A model generated the notes under the pieces. It had not been told where the DNA came from, did no database searches, and worked only from the letters and a program-made list of their open reading frames with translations. A stretch of 64,000 nt of DNA from the NCBI GenBank assembly GCA_947652605.1, contig OX393579.1, forward strand, positions 46,506,970-46,570,969, written 5' to 3'. How positions within the stretch are numbered: position 1 is the first letter of the stretch; each line of letters opens with the position of its first letter. The position numbers were made by a program, and so were the translations under genes. This document shows, piece after piece, positions 33,022 to 45,026 of this stretch. The DNA comes from Elmis aenea (taxonomy: Eukaryota; Arthropoda; Insecta; Coleoptera; Elmidae).

Positions 33022-33477
33022 CAGGGGTCCCCAAACTACGGCCCGCGAGGTGTTTTTATCCGGCTCGCGACCTTTTTAACAAAACATGACATGACGGTAA
33101 TTATTTGCATACAATTTTTAAAAATAAGTGTTTAAAATTTGACAACAAATTTCGATAAAGTAATTTAGGCAATTAAGAAACAATTGCATGGTTTTCATTA
33201 GCACTATTTCAATATTTGACGGTGATTATTGATTGTTATTAATCCCAATTTTGGGAATACCTATTTGTTCAATGTAGTTAAGAAATATTTTATTTGTTGT
33301 ATATTTAGTTTACTTTATTATTAAGAAAAATCTATTTGTTTAGTTGTAATGGCGTTATTATTCTTGTTATGCTTACCTATAGTTATTTCGTGTAAACATT
33401 TTTTTTTAAAATTCGGCCCACCTAGCACTTTCACTACCCCTATGTGGCCCCCCTCTTAAAAAGTTTGTGGACCCCTG
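33022..33477. mobile_element. hAT MITE with perfect 8-bp target duplication
   Basis: Ends CAGGGGTCCCCAAACTACGG and inverted CAGGGGTCCACAAACTTTTT. GCATAAGA is duplicated at 33014-33021 and 33478-33485. 456 bp, AT-rich inside. The GC-rich ends resemble other hAT families whose termini begin CAGGGGTCCCCAAAC. Confidence 0.9.
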
Positions 33478-33803
33478 GCATAAGATAATAAACTATGTAA
33501 AAGTGTCTCATTTAGATTCTTTGTAGGTGAAAATGTATTTGTAAACTAAAGGAATTGTTAAAAAAATAGACGTAGATATTTCTATAGAAACAGAAAAGAA
33601 TTTAGCAAAAATAAAAGCTTAATTAAATACAGGTCTTAGAAAGGATGCCTTAAAAAATATCGAAACCAACGAAGATAAAAATTGCGACGAAGTAAATTCC
33701 AAAAATTGAAAATGCTTGAGATTCCATAGCATAAGTTTTTCAAACCAACCTATTTATTAAATAAAAGTTTGCACACAGTGGCATATGGACTCGCCTTCTA
33801 GAA

Positions 33804-34117
33804 CAGAGGTCGGCGAACCGGGGCAAATTACCCCAAGTGGGGTAAAACTGAAATTCTTGGGGGTAATGAGGACTCAATAGACATAAATAAAATTATATTT
33901 TTAAAAAATTTCACTTGTTTCATAATGAGGATATTTATTTTATGGCATTTATTTTATACTTTTTATATTTATAATAATTGTATATACGTATAAATAGATT
34001 TAACAAACCTTTTGAATGTAAATAATCTATCATTTTCTTGCTTTCAAATCAAGGGTCTAACGTCAACGTAAATAAATATATTTTGGGGTAATAGGTAAAA
34101 AAGTTCCCCGACCCCTG
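33804..34117. mobile_element. hAT MITE with perfect 8-bp target duplication
   Basis: Ends CAGAGGTCGGCGAACCGGGG and inverted CAGGGGTCGGGGAACTTTTT. TTCTAGAA is duplicated at 33796-33803 and 34118-34125. 314 bp, non-coding; the target is itself palindromic. Confidence 0.9.
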
Positions 34118-34365
34118 TTCTAGAATATCATGCAAGACATCTTATTCGCAGCCAAATGGATTGCGAAATTATCTTACGTAGACACACCTTGATTCATTCA
34201 TGTTAATGTTATGTGAGAAAGACCTACTGAGCTCAATAGGTAAGCAACAAAGTAATGTAAAAAGTTAACAAGTCAATTATTAAAAATCTAAATAGGTAAC
34301 AACAGTCCACTTCTAAAAAATCATCAAGATTCTACAACATTTTGAAATTTTATTCTTCAGGCTTT

Positions 34366-34492
34366 CGCGGCTGTTGTTCAGGTTACAATCTTCGTTCCCG
34401 GGTTTGGAACCGCGTCTTCTTTGATTACGTGACGTTTCGACCATGTTATCTTGGTCTTTTTCAAACGACCATGGGAACGAAGATTGTAACAA
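34366..34492. repeat. Hairpin repeat with GACGTTTCGACC motif
   Basis: Starts near TTTCGCGGCTGTTGTT; GTTACAATCTTCGTTCCC (34381) is mirrored at 34473-34490. The centre contains GTGACGTTTCGACCATGTTATCTTGG. A second member lies at 45027-45258. Its class is unknown; it may be a small MITE. Confidence 0.45.
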
Positions 34493-34559
34493 CATTTTAA
34501 ATTTCGTGTTCAGACAATACACACAATTTTAATTTTCCTTTAAAGGTTAAAAATAAAAA

Positions 34560-34636
34560 AAATCAAAATAGATTTGGGGCCCATGTCGGAGGCCCAGGTG
34601 CACCCACTGCACCCCCCACTTGACCGGCCCTGTTTT
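34560..34636. mobile_element. Solo hAT-like end (GGGCCGGTCAAGTGG)
   Basis: On the minus strand CAGGGCCGGTCAAGTGGGGGG followed by GTGCAGTGGGTGCACCTGGGCC. It is related to the GGGCCAGTCAAGTGG sequences at 6604 and 7580. The matching other end was not found nearby. Confidence 0.4.
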
Positions 34637-34959
34637 AAGTGTAGAAATTACGTCTCACAATTAGGACTTTGCAAATGTTAAATCATGACAAAACCAATGT
34701 TGTCTTCTAGCACTGAAATTTGTTAGTTATTTTTTTATAAACTGGAAATTCTAAAAAAAATTAAATAGCCAATTTGTATTTTATCACCCTTTTTTTTAAA
34801 GTCTGTATTATAAAACATTAGAGGGGAGTCCGAATTTGTTATCATCAGACTTTGGGATTGGTTCAAAAGCTATTTTAGGTGGGTACAACTGGATTTGACA
34901 GACATTTCTTTAGCCAGTTAGTCCGCTAAATCGGGGTTTTGCTAGTTACTGTATTGTTA

Positions 34960-35560
34960 TTTAGAGTATTTATGAATTTGACTATCGAAATACACTTGCA
35001 CGATCTTCTTGCACGGGCGTGGGTGCACGTCCTTAAAAATCAACGTAGGCGCTGAAGAATTTAAAATTTTCGTCCATGTGTTACCTTACGAAAGAAACTT
35101 GTTCACAAATATAAATTGTAAATAGAATTAGTGAGTCATTTGGTCTGGTTAAGTTGGTAATTACGAATGCTAAATCCGGGTGCTTCCCTTGACTGATCGT
35201 TGAAATCTATGACGGCGTGCTGTGGGTACCGGCTTATCACCTTGTCGCAGACTTGCGTCAGCCGCTGGTACCAGGACTACGGCTTTTAGTAAATCTTTTG
35301 CAAAGAGCAGCGGCCATTGAACTTTGCTACAAGGTTAACCCCACAAACCACTGCATGTCAACTGCATATATTATTAAGAACTTGGTTCTTTGAACCTGGT
35401 GGTATTGTGACAGCGCGAAAGTTTGTCGGCCACAACTGATCTTCACGAAAGATGTCAACGGAGAATTTATCGCACAATTGTTGCGTTCTTCGTGTGTGTA
35501 TTAACCGTTATGTCGCCGTATAGAATAAAAACGTACACCTAATGAGCCGCAGAGTTTTAA
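34960..35560. other. GC-richer unique stretch
   Basis: Noticeably more G+C and CpG than the surroundings (for example GGCGTGCTGTGGGTACCGGC near 35213 and GCGTCAGCCGCTGGTACCAGG near 35254). No repeat or long frame. It could hold a promoter or untranslated 5' exon of an spg isoform, but nothing decides this. Confidence 0.25.
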
Positions 35561-36477
35561 AAACAGTAACATGTTTGTATTTCACAAGACGGTCCGCATT
35601 TTACGGATTTAGACTACCGCTATCCGATTAAATCGTGATGTTTTACTCCTTTTTATGTTTTTAATTTATGCGATAGCTGATTGCCTAAATTCATAATCGT
35701 TCCATCTAGCAGAATAGGTACAGTAATAGGTCCAAGTTAACAACTTTAATTCGTAACTCGAAATTGTTCGTGAAACGAAAATTAATTCCAAAATTTTTAA
35801 CCCCTTAAAAACAAGGCATCAACGGTAATTCATCACATTCGTATTGGTCAGAATATATGACGTTCATTAAAGTAATGGGGCTTTTAAAATGTGTATTTCT
35901 CCTACTTGGAGCGATTAAAGAAGAACCATCTAAAATAAAAATATTCGTGTTATGTTATTGTTGAATTACTTTTTTCGAACTGCCTTAACCCTTATGTTAA
36001 TAACCGGGTATCCGGGCGCCCACCTTAGCACTTTTGGTCTAATTTTTTATGTTTTGGTAATTTTACCTTTATTAAAGCGAAATATGGTTTTATATTTTTT
36101 TCTACTCATGTATTATAATGAAAGTTGTCATTTTCTCACTGTCTACTCTATATGAAAGTTTTACTTCCGTCTCTAGTGGCGAAAATAATATCAACATCAA
36201 TTTTTTAAGCTTAAACTCATAATTAATTAAAATTGCGTTATTATTCTAATCAAATAATTAAATTTTAATGTAGCATTTTATATAAAAGCCTAAGAATGGT
36301 ACAAAAATTCATATTAAACATATTTCGTTTGCAGGTTATAATTTTATTTAAGTCAATGTCAGTGTGGTGGTGTCGCTATGGAAAGGAAATGATTAATTAA
36401 AACTTTATACATGATAATTGTCATTTGGTTCGTTTACATTAACGTTCGTTCTATAATATAAATTTAATATCGTAGAA

Positions 36478-36605
36478 AAATAGCATTTACGACTCGAGAT
36501 GAAATAAGTTTTTTCGTACGTGAGATTTTCTCACTCGCCGCTAATCTCACCTGCACCTCACGAAAAAAAACTGGACTTTCATCTCTTGTTGTAAAATAAA
36601 CTATT
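36478..36605. repeat. Imperfect hairpin inside the piggyBac-like element
   Basis: GAGATGAAATAAGTTTTTTCGTACGTGAG is mirrored by CTCACGAAAAAAAACTGGAC-TTTCATCTC. About 128 bp; probably a small MITE or an internal structure. Confidence 0.45.
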
Positions 36606-36733
36606 TTTCCTGTTCTAAAACCAAATTTTTTTTACATCAAAGTTCATGTGGTCATTCTCAATAACCGGGTACCCGGGTGCCCACCTGTAGAAAAATTAGA
36701 TTTATGATGAATTATCGATAAAACACACTAATA

Positions 36734-37372
36734 TACAGGGTGGTCTACATAGATGGGCCACTATTGGGATCTCGTAAACGGTAAGAGCTACAAAGAAGTT
36801 TAAATTAGACAAATCGTTCCTCTTTCTGAGACCTATTTAGTGATGCAATGTTGTAAAAAGTTCCATGGCACGCTAAATAATAATTAAAAATATTTTTGTA
36901 AAAAAGTTTTTTTTTTGCACTGTAAAATGAAAACATTCATTTGTTTTAATATTGTTTAAACTCTTAGATAAATTACAAACTTGCTTTTTTTAAATGGCAA
37001 CCGTAGTTGGCTATGACCTTATGAAGAAGCATTTTTTCTCTCTTTTTAATAATATCAAGGTTAAATGTATTTATTTTGATGTTTAGGCTCCAAGCAAACA
37101 AAATTCGTCAAAAAGTCCTTGTGAAGCTATCGAGTGCCATGAATTTAAACAATATTGAAGCAAATGAATGTTTTTATTTTACAGTGTGTAAAAAAATCAA
37201 CAACTTCTCCCCCAAAAATATTTTTGTACTATCAAGTACGAGTACAACCGAGTTATTACCGGTAAAAAAAAAAGCATTTTGTTTTTGTTTATTATCTAGC
37301 ATGCCATGGAACTCTTTTAAAACATTAAAGCATCACTGGATAGTTCTCAGAAAGAGGAATAATTTGTGCTCA
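36734..37372. mobile_element. Fold-back element, right terminus lost
   Basis: Left TACAGGGTGGTCTACATAGATGG with GGGATCTCGTAAACGGTAAGAGCTACAAAG. The right arm mirrors GAACTTTTTA-AACATT-GCATCACT and CTCAGAAAGAGGAA, but breaks off after AATTTGTGCTC. It is the same family as 44538-44996, which retains both ends. The frame at 37076-37390 lies across the arm and centre and has no known motif. Confidence 0.7.
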
Positions 37373-38021
37373 GTGGCGGAAGTGACATGAACCAGTAATA
37401 ATAATTATCACTGTATAAGTCTGAAATTATAAATTATTGATTTGGAGGTTCTGTTACAACTGTGCAAAAAAAGTTTTCTACATCTAATTTTGCAGAAAAT
37501 TAGGAGAACATTATTCTTTCGCGATTGGTTAAAATCGAAAGTAATTTGTAACAACACAAATGTTTAACAGATGTTTAAAAAATAACGAAGTTGGGCAAAT
37601 CTTTACAATAGGGTGTTGAGCTAGATGGTCGTTTTGAACTTATTAAATATGTATATCTGGTTTGTTTATTACCTCATTCAAAAGTAAATTAAATGTTTCG
37701 TATGTTTGTTACAGGTTTAAGAATTTGACATTTAAAATTGAATGATCTGACCAATCTGTCATTCTGTTTACAAAAATATATAAAACTTATAGCTTAAGTT
37801 TATTATAAAATTTCTGTAGGTGGGTACCCGGTCAATTGAACAACGTTATGAATTTCGGTTATTGACATAAGGGATAATACCATTAAGCACTAACTCTATA
37901 GACATGAGCTACCAAGTAACAGAGAGTATGGTTCTGCATAAATGATAGTTTTTAATAAATTTGAGAACGAATTTTTTAAGCTCAGCCAAAATCATATCCA
38001 AAACAATTAACTTCACATCTT

Positions 38022-38220
38022 CAGAGGCGGATTTAACGGCGGGCGCACCGGGCGCGCGCCCTGGGCACCGACTTCTGAAGGGCCCCGCAAAACCCCAACT
38101 TTATTTATTTAAAAATATGGTTTACATGTATTTTTATTTACCCTGTCTCTCTCTCTTTTTTTTAGGGACCCATTATTTTCTTCTGCGCCCGGGGCCTCAA
38201 CCGACTATAATCCGCCTCTG
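38022..38220. mobile_element. hAT-type MITE, GC-rich ends
   Basis: CAGAGGCGGATTTAACGGCG and inverted CAGAGGCGGATTATAGTCGG, 199 bp. Flanks CACATCTT and CATATCTC are a probable 8-bp duplication with two changes. Strong GGGCGCGCGCCC palindrome just inside the left end. Confidence 0.8.
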
Positions 38221-38654
38221 CATATCTCTAAAGCATTTTATGACTTGAGGTTCACTTAGTTCCGTTAAATGAATGCATCAGCAAACAACAAAACAATAAA
38301 ACTCTACTGTTTTTACATATTGGCAAGCACTTAAATGATATTTGCAATTTTATGTAATACTTTATTATTACCACAGATGAGTACTTAGTTGTCTTGACCT
38401 CCACAATGCGACGTCATGTCACCGCTTATCTAACATGTTACGACATTTACAAAGACACACTGCACAATTAATTACAGTACTTTCGCAGATATAATCTTGA
38501 GTTACAAAAATTGGGTTGCGTTAAAAAAACGCACAAAAAACTAAATATAAATAAGCTTAATTTAAAATCACTTTAATAATTAACTAAAAATTCAGCGAAA
38601 TCCAGTTTTACTCGAATTTGATACTAAATGATTTAGTTACATTATTGTTGTTTA

Positions 38655-39640
38655 TATTAATATTGTAAGAGCCCAAAATGAAGGATCGGTAGAGTTTGAA
38701 ACAAAAGAGGGCTTGAAACAAGGATGCGTGCTCAGCCCATTATTATTCTCAGTAGTTATAGATGGGGTAATTAAAGAAGTAAAACAAAAAATAAGACCGT
38801 TTCACCTAGGCAACCGGAAAATGGTTAACATAACTGAGCTAATGTTCGCAGACGACATGGTCTTAGTCGCGGAAACACTAAAGAATCTGTAACATAATCT
38901 AGAAACTCTAACCCGGATTGGAAAAAAATCAATATGAAAATAAATACAGAAAAAACTAAAACTTTGATCGTTACAACAGAGAACAAAGGGCATAACCACT
39001 TTAAATGGACTTAGGTTGGAACAGGTAGAAAGCTTTAATTATTTAGCAGTGATCATAGAGAAAAATGCAGGAATGGACAAGGAAATAAGCGAAAGAACAG
39101 GAAATGTGGGAAAATATTTAACAGTTTAAGAACAACATTTTTTGGAAAAAGAGAAGTCCCAAAACGAACAAAAGTGGAAGTGGTCAAAAAGGTGGTAACT
39201 CCGGCACTTTTATACGGAAGTGAAACGTGGACACTCACAAATAAAAATAGTAGCCGAGTGAATGCAGCAGAAATTGAATTTCCAAAAAAAATCCAAGGAA
39301 AAACCAAAAAGAGATAGAATCAGAAGAAACATATAGAGAACAATTAAAGATAATATGAAACAAAAATACAAAAAAGACAGCTGGGATGGTTGGGTCACAT
39401 TTATAGGTTGACAGAAGAAAGGTTAACCAGAAAAGCCTATGAAGCAAGATCGCAGGGCAAAACCAAAAGAGGTAGACCGAGAAAAACCTGGCAAGACGAA
39501 GTTAAAAAGCAGCAACGGATAGAAGCAACAAATGTAAAGACATGAAAAAGCTAGCACAAGACAGAAAAACGCGAAAAAAAGTCAGCATAACACAACTCAA
39601 CAGTCCTACACATAACAGAAGAACTAACGATTTAAAAAAA
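38655..39640 (+). mobile_element. RTE-like LINE 3' fragment with RT catalytic motif
   Basis: Plus strand: EGLKQGCVLSPLLFSVVIDG (38710), then LMFADDMVLVAET (38839; the FADD catalytic box), [20 protein letters not shown] (39173), RQLGWLGHIYRL-type sequence (39378) and KRGRPRKTW (39465). Several frameshifts. It is the same family as 18150-19495 and the two copies overlap from the [16 protein letters not shown] region to the 3' end. Confidence 0.78.
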
Positions 39641-39652
39641 TTGACTTGTAAT

Positions 39653-40844
39653 CAGGGTGGATAAAAATAATTTTTTTAAAAAAATCAAAAAAATCGATTT
39701 ATTTGATTTAAATCAGATTTTTTTGATTTAAATCAAATGTACCATATTATCGAATTTGGACATATTCACATGCTATTTCTTTTTTGCGCTAATATATTTA
39801 ATTCAGTGGTGAATTTTTGTTAAAATGAAAAATTAAATATGTATAATGATTAAGAATTTTGAAAAAATCAGTGCTAAATAGTGATGTTTAATTAATTATA
39901 TACAGGGTGAGTCATTAGTGCGGGATCGGTCGATTGTGGCTAAACGACTTGAGATAGAAAGTCGATTCAAACGCTATTTCATACAGTTTTTTCTTCCGAA
40001 CACGATAAAAATATTTTCAAATATACAGGGTGAGTCACCTCTCTGGAACTAATAGCAACTTTTATATTTCAAATACAACACCCAATTTTTTATTAGATAT
40101 TTTTGACCGCCTTAGTTTTAGCTTTGCATCTAAAAAAAAAAATGGTTTTTAAAATTTGTCAAGGTTTTAAGTCTTTATTTAAAAAATTCTCCTTAAGTCA
40201 TTTTCGAAGTACAGAGTTGTAATTTGGTATGGACATGCAGAAAACATTGCTCTATTCGCTCGATATGAAAAAATTGAATCACGCATAGAGTAGTGTTCAT
40301 AAATAGGTGGCAATTTCCATGATTTTCAAAAGCTCGTAACTCGATTTTTTTAAATGCAAACCCCTGCATTTTCTTATGTCATCAAATTCGTCTCTAAGAG
40401 AGCTTCATTTTTTGTTAAATATGTCCTATACCCAAAACTCATACTTTTCGAGATATTCGACATTTTTCTTCAAATCGTTATTGAAGCAGAGTACCGTGGA
40501 AATCGAAAAAAACTGACTGTTCACTTTACTAACGTCAACAACTTGTCATTTATTTCTTGAATTATTGCATTTCCACAATGAATTATACTTTACAAGAGCA
40601 AATTGATATGGTTTATTCACCATTTCGTGTATTTAATTACTAATAGTAATAAAATTTTGTTTTATTATAAATATTCTATTGTACTCATGTAATCAGTGAT
40701 TTAAATTGATGTTTATTTTTTAAATCCCTTGATTTAAATCGATGATTTAAAAAAAAATGCTTGATTTAAATCGATGATTTAAAAAAAAAATCACTTGATT
40801 TAAATCGTGATTTAAATCAATTGATTTAAATCTGCTCAACCCTG
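39653..40844. mobile_element. hAT-type element rich in ATTTAAATC, with nested transposon piece
   Basis: Ends CAGGGTGGATAAAAATAATT and inverted CAGGGTTGAGCAGATTTAAA. CTTGTAAT is duplicated exactly at 39645-39652 and 40845-40852. TTGATTTAAATC is repeated many times near both ends. Between about 39900 and 40630 lies an inserted IS630/Tc1-type 5' end. Confidence 0.82.
39900..40632 (+). mobile_element. 5' ends of IS630/Tc1-type transposons in tandem, truncated
   Basis: TACAGGGTGAGTCATTAGTG (39901) and TACAGGGTGAGTCACCTCTC (40024) are two left termini in direct orientation about 123 bp apart. A long leader follows, and an ATG at 40579 opens a frame beginning MNYTLQEQIDMVY, the usual start of insect transposases of this group. 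It breaks off after about 17 codons at the hAT sequence. No right terminus. Confidence 0.6.
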
Positions 40845-40852
40845 CTTGTAAT

Positions 40853-42151
40853 GCACACTACCTACAATCCTTTTGTACAGTATAAATCTACTTTTAAGAC
40901 CCTCTAAATACTTAAACATTTTAAAGAGATGTTAATTGCATTATTTAATAGTTACAGTTTTCAAAACTTAAGATTCGTGCGTCACATACAACATTTAAAA
41001 CACTAATTTAAAGTTTTAAAGGCTACTAAAATCACTTCATAGGATTCTTGAAAGCAAGAAATGTCCTCTTAGGACCTTATAAACAAATATTGTAACCGTG
41101 TGAAGCAATTTCGTGATCCGACAAGCAAAATTTTGAAAAACTAATTGGTTTTTGTAAATTGGCCAATGAAAACGAGGAAGGGGTTCCGATTTTTTACTCA
41201 CAAGTGAGTGATTCACTTAATGGTGTTTCTTGGTCTATAATAAATGTACTGTTACGTTTTTGAAATTGCACTTAAAAGCTATAATTGCAGGTTTTGTAAT
41301 CTAATCACGGCTCCACTATTGAGAGTCTTGGGAAAATTTTCTCGATAATTTATTCAAGCTGTGGGCGGTTTACTGTATGTACAACTTATCCTTGAAATAT
41401 TTCAAAAGTCAACGTGCGATTTGTTAACATTTATATAAATGTATATGAAACGAAACCGCATGCATTCGTTAACAAAATCTTATAATAATTCACGTCCTGT
41501 GGTCCTAGAATACCGACCACTACACCTAGCGATCAGATATTTTATTAAAAATGAAGTAGGTTGGTCGTAATTTCTGAAAATTTTCATTGGAATTCTTTGA
41601 ATATGTATTATTCACCGCTTTGATCCCAGGTACGGACACTTAATTATAGTTTTTTTCTAGACAAAAAATATGCCGAGTCACATGGCTGAATTTGTGAATC
41701 ATTTTACAATAAATTTTTAATATTTTAACAGTCTTGCGACATAAGTTTTCGCAAAAAAAAATTGAAATCATGATTTATTTGTTTAGAACCGCTTGATTTT
41801 CTAAGAAATACGATTCATGAGCGGGTAAATGCATATTAATGTTGTAGAAAATTAAAACTAATATGTTTATTAGAACAATAGATCCAACTCAGGAAAAAAA
41901 CTGCTTAAAATGCAGTTGCTGGATTTAGAAACAGTTTTTTAGAAGTTAATAAGCGTCATTTTCTCAATGATCAGCTAAAAAAACTAGGTAATTCAAGGTT
42001 TAAAAAAAAGGCCGTTTTTAAACAGAGACAGCTACCTATTTATTTATTGTTAACTTGTACGATGAATCAAATGCATGGTTTACGTTTCTAGGGATTCAGA
42101 CAACTGTTTAAATACTAAATAGTTTTGTGTATTTTTCAAAAATTCCCTATG
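40853..42151. other. Unique AT-rich stretch
   Basis: No gene or repeat recognised in these ~1.3 kb of the presumed spg 5' intron. Confidence 0.5.
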
Positions 42152-43340
42152 TACAGTGTGGTCTATTTTCGATGCCCATACAGGGTATCTCGGTTATTAT
42201 CAGAGATAGAAAAAAACTAAATACATAAACTCGATTTATTTTTTCGAGAGAAATTTATTGCCGTAAACAGATTTTTGATATCTTTTTTAATTTTCGAAAT
42301 ATAGCCAAAAACCGATTTTTGGCACTTTTCAAAAATGTTAAATATCTCGTTTAAACGAGAAGATAGAAAAAAACTTTAAAGACATTTTTCGCATGATTTT
42401 TTGTGCTTAATAAGATAGCGATGTTCAATTGTTTTTTACTCATATTAATGCCGATACATTACACCTAACTTTCTTATTTTAAATGGCAACCATAGGCAAA
42501 TTATATATTTTTGAAAAGCGCAAAAAATAAGCTTTCGATTCATGTCAAAGCCAACTATGGTTGTCATTTAAAATAAGAAAGTTAGGTGTAATATATCAAT
42601 ATTTGTATGAGTAAAAAAAAATTGAACATCGCCATCTTATTAAGGACAAAAAACCATGCAAAAAATGTCTTTAAAGTTTTTTTCTATCTTCTCGTTTAAA
42701 CGAGATATTTAACATTTTTGAAAAGAGCCAAAAATGGTGTTGGCTTAATTTCGAGTATCAAAAAAGACATCAAAAATGTTAAATATCTCGCTTAAACGAA
42801 AAGATAGAGAAAAACTTTAAAGAAATTTTTTGCATGGTTTTTTGTGCTTAATAAGATGGCGATGTTCAACTTTTTTTTACTCATACAAATATTGATATAT
42901 TACACCTAACTTTCTTATTTTAAATGACAACCATAGTTGGCTTTGACATGAATCGAAAGCTTATTTTTTTGCGTTTTTCAAAAATATATAATTTGCCTAT
43001 GGTTGCCATTTAAAATAAGAAAGTTAGGTGCAATATATCGGCATTGATATAAGTAAAAAACAATTGAACATCGCTATCTTATTAAGCACAAAAAATCATG
43101 CGAAAAATGTCTTTAAAGTTTTTTTCTATCTTCTCGTTTAAACGAGATATTTAACATTTTTGAAAAGTGCCAAAAATCGGTTTTTGGCTATATTTCGAAA
43201 ATTAAAAGAGATATCAAAAATCTGTTTACGGCAATAAATTTCTCTCGAAAAAATAAATCGAGTTTATGTATTTAGTTTTTTTCTATCTCTGATAATAACC
43301 GAGATACCCTGTATGGGCATCGAAAATAGACCACCCTGTA
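42152..43340. mobile_element. Palindrome-of-palindromes fold-back element
   Basis: Outer ends TACAGTGTGGTCTATTTTCGATGCCC and inverted TACAGGGTGGTCTATTTTCGATGCCC; the outer arms pair over about 330 bp. The middle is again made of inverted copies: AAGTTAGGTGTAAT modules occur at about 42463, 42588, 42900 and 43020 in alternating orientation, with AACCATAGTTGGCTTTGACATGAATCG at 42540 and 42935. So each half can itself fold. The single-palindrome relative is at 27002. Confidence 0.85.
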
Positions 43341-44537
43341 CAACAAAACAAAAGTTTGGAAGCAAATAAATAGTCAATTTTACCGATGGAGTCGTTTATT
43401 GACCTTTTTCAGTTTTTTTCCAAACTTTCCCCATGTAACGTATCAACATTTTTGCATTTCTGTATTAAGAATCAAATTCTCTTTAAAATGATTTCCCGCA
43501 TGACCATGCTGCTATTTGAAACAATTAAAGATGCCGAAACAACAAAAAAACAAATGAATAAATACATGTCACAGGCCACAGTAGGTACTGCCAAAAGATG
43601 TTAAATTGTTTATAAGCCTACTAATTTTCATTATCCTAGTTAAATGGTTCACTACTTGTAGGGGTGCGAATACCAAACTGGGACAACCGGTACCTCATTT
43701 AGAATTTGAGTAACATGACTTAAGAAAACAAATTATAGTCTAAGTTTAGTAACTTCATCATTGACAGAGCATTTTGATGACTCGTAATCCGTAATACCTC
43801 AGTTTTATTGAGTCGAGTCTCAAATAACTGCAGAACAATTTTAAATCGCTGTCAGATCACAAGTATCACATTACTTCAGTGGGCGCCCGGCATTGAACTC
43901 TTCACTAATTTCGAAATTTCATAGTGTTTTTCTATTGTCGATGTAAAATACTTCAAAAGATAAAACTCAACCACAATTTATCCTGTTCTGTGAAGTTGAA
44001 ATTAAATATTGCGTGTACTACATGACATTATTCACGACTGCGCCTGTAGTAAGCAGCTATTCTGAATTTTTATTTGTTCCGTAATAACTTCTTCGAATTA
44101 TTTAAGGTTATTGACACAAATCAGTTCCATTAATACCTTTATATTATACCGAATCGCAATTAAACCGTAATTAAAGTTAAATATTTTATAACAAAAAACC
44201 GCATTAGAGCTAATTAGTTTTATAAAAACATCGCTGCTAAACGCTTCTACACGTGGCCATAAAACTCTTATACAAACATCGATTTTATAAGCCGGCACAG
44301 CTCGTAATTACACAGAAATAAAATAGTTTTTGGATCTACAAGACGGCGGTATATTACTTTACATCTGAAGTTTCCGTCGTCTACAAGCATTGAAAGCACT
44401 CAAAACAGACAAAGATTTTTAATTAAAAAAACACGATTTAGAACTACTTTATCTTCGAAATGTCCATGAAATCTTGTAAATTTTTAAGCATCTGCATTAT
44501 GTATATGAAGATCAAGATATTCTAATATTTTAACTTA
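43341..44537. other. Unique stretch
   Basis: AT-rich; no repeat or coding feature recognised. Frames at 43386 and 44098 have no known motif. Confidence 0.5.
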
Positions 44538-44996
44538 TACAGGATGGTCCACATAAGGGCTACTATTGGGATCTCGTAAACGGTAAAAGCTACAAAGAAG
44601 TTTAAATTAGACAAATTGTTTTATTTTCGGAGACCCATTCAATGATGTTTTAATGTTTTAAAAAAGTTACATGACACACTGGATAATAAACAAAAACCAA
44701 AATGGGCGTTTTTTTAAATTGTTAATAACTCGGTTGTACTTGATGTTGATGGTACAAAAATATTTTGGGAGGAAAAAGCTGTAAATTTTTTTACGCACTG
44801 TTAAATGAAAACATTCATTTGTTTCAATTCATAAATATGCCCATTTTGATTTTTATTTATTATCTAGCGTGCCATGAAACTTTTCTAAAACATTAAAGCA
44901 TCCGAATAGGTCTCACAAAGAGGAACAATTTGTCTAATTTAAACTTCTTTGTAGCTCTTACAGTTTACGAGATCCTTCTATATGGACCACCCTGTA
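44538..44996. mobile_element. Fold-back element, complete
   Basis: TACAGGATGGTCCACATAAG and inverted TACAGGGTGGTCCATATAGA, then GGATCTCGTAAACGGTAAAAGCTACAAAGAAGTTTAAATTAGAC mirrored near 44925-44980. 459 bp. A TGTTTTAATGTTTTAAAAAAGT/ACTTTTCTAAAACATTAAAGCA pair continues the arms. Confidence 0.82.
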
Positions 44997-45026
44997 TATA
45001 AAAATTATTTTATATTTCATTTTAGA

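Larger units (their letters stand above)
35989..37873. mobile_element. piggyBac-like non-autonomous element
   Basis: Left CCCTTATGTTAATAACCGGG preceded by TTAA (35985-35988); right (inverted) CCCTTATGTCAATAACCGAA, followed by ATAA. The inner motif GGTATCCGGGCGCCCACC is mirrored as GGTGGGTACCCGG near 37818 and repeated in direct orientation at 36663 (AACCGGGTACCCGGGTGCCCACC). The CCCTT start and TTAA site are typical of piggyBac. No transposase frame. It contains a CTCGAGATGAAA hairpin (36478-36605) and the element at 36734. Confidence 0.6.

Noticed and set aside
37076..37390. 104-codon plus frame
   Set aside because: It covers the centre and right arm of a fold-back element; no recognisable domain.
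38041..38070. GGGCGCGCGCCC as a regulatory site or origin
   Set aside because: It is part of the GC-rich left end of a hAT-type MITE.
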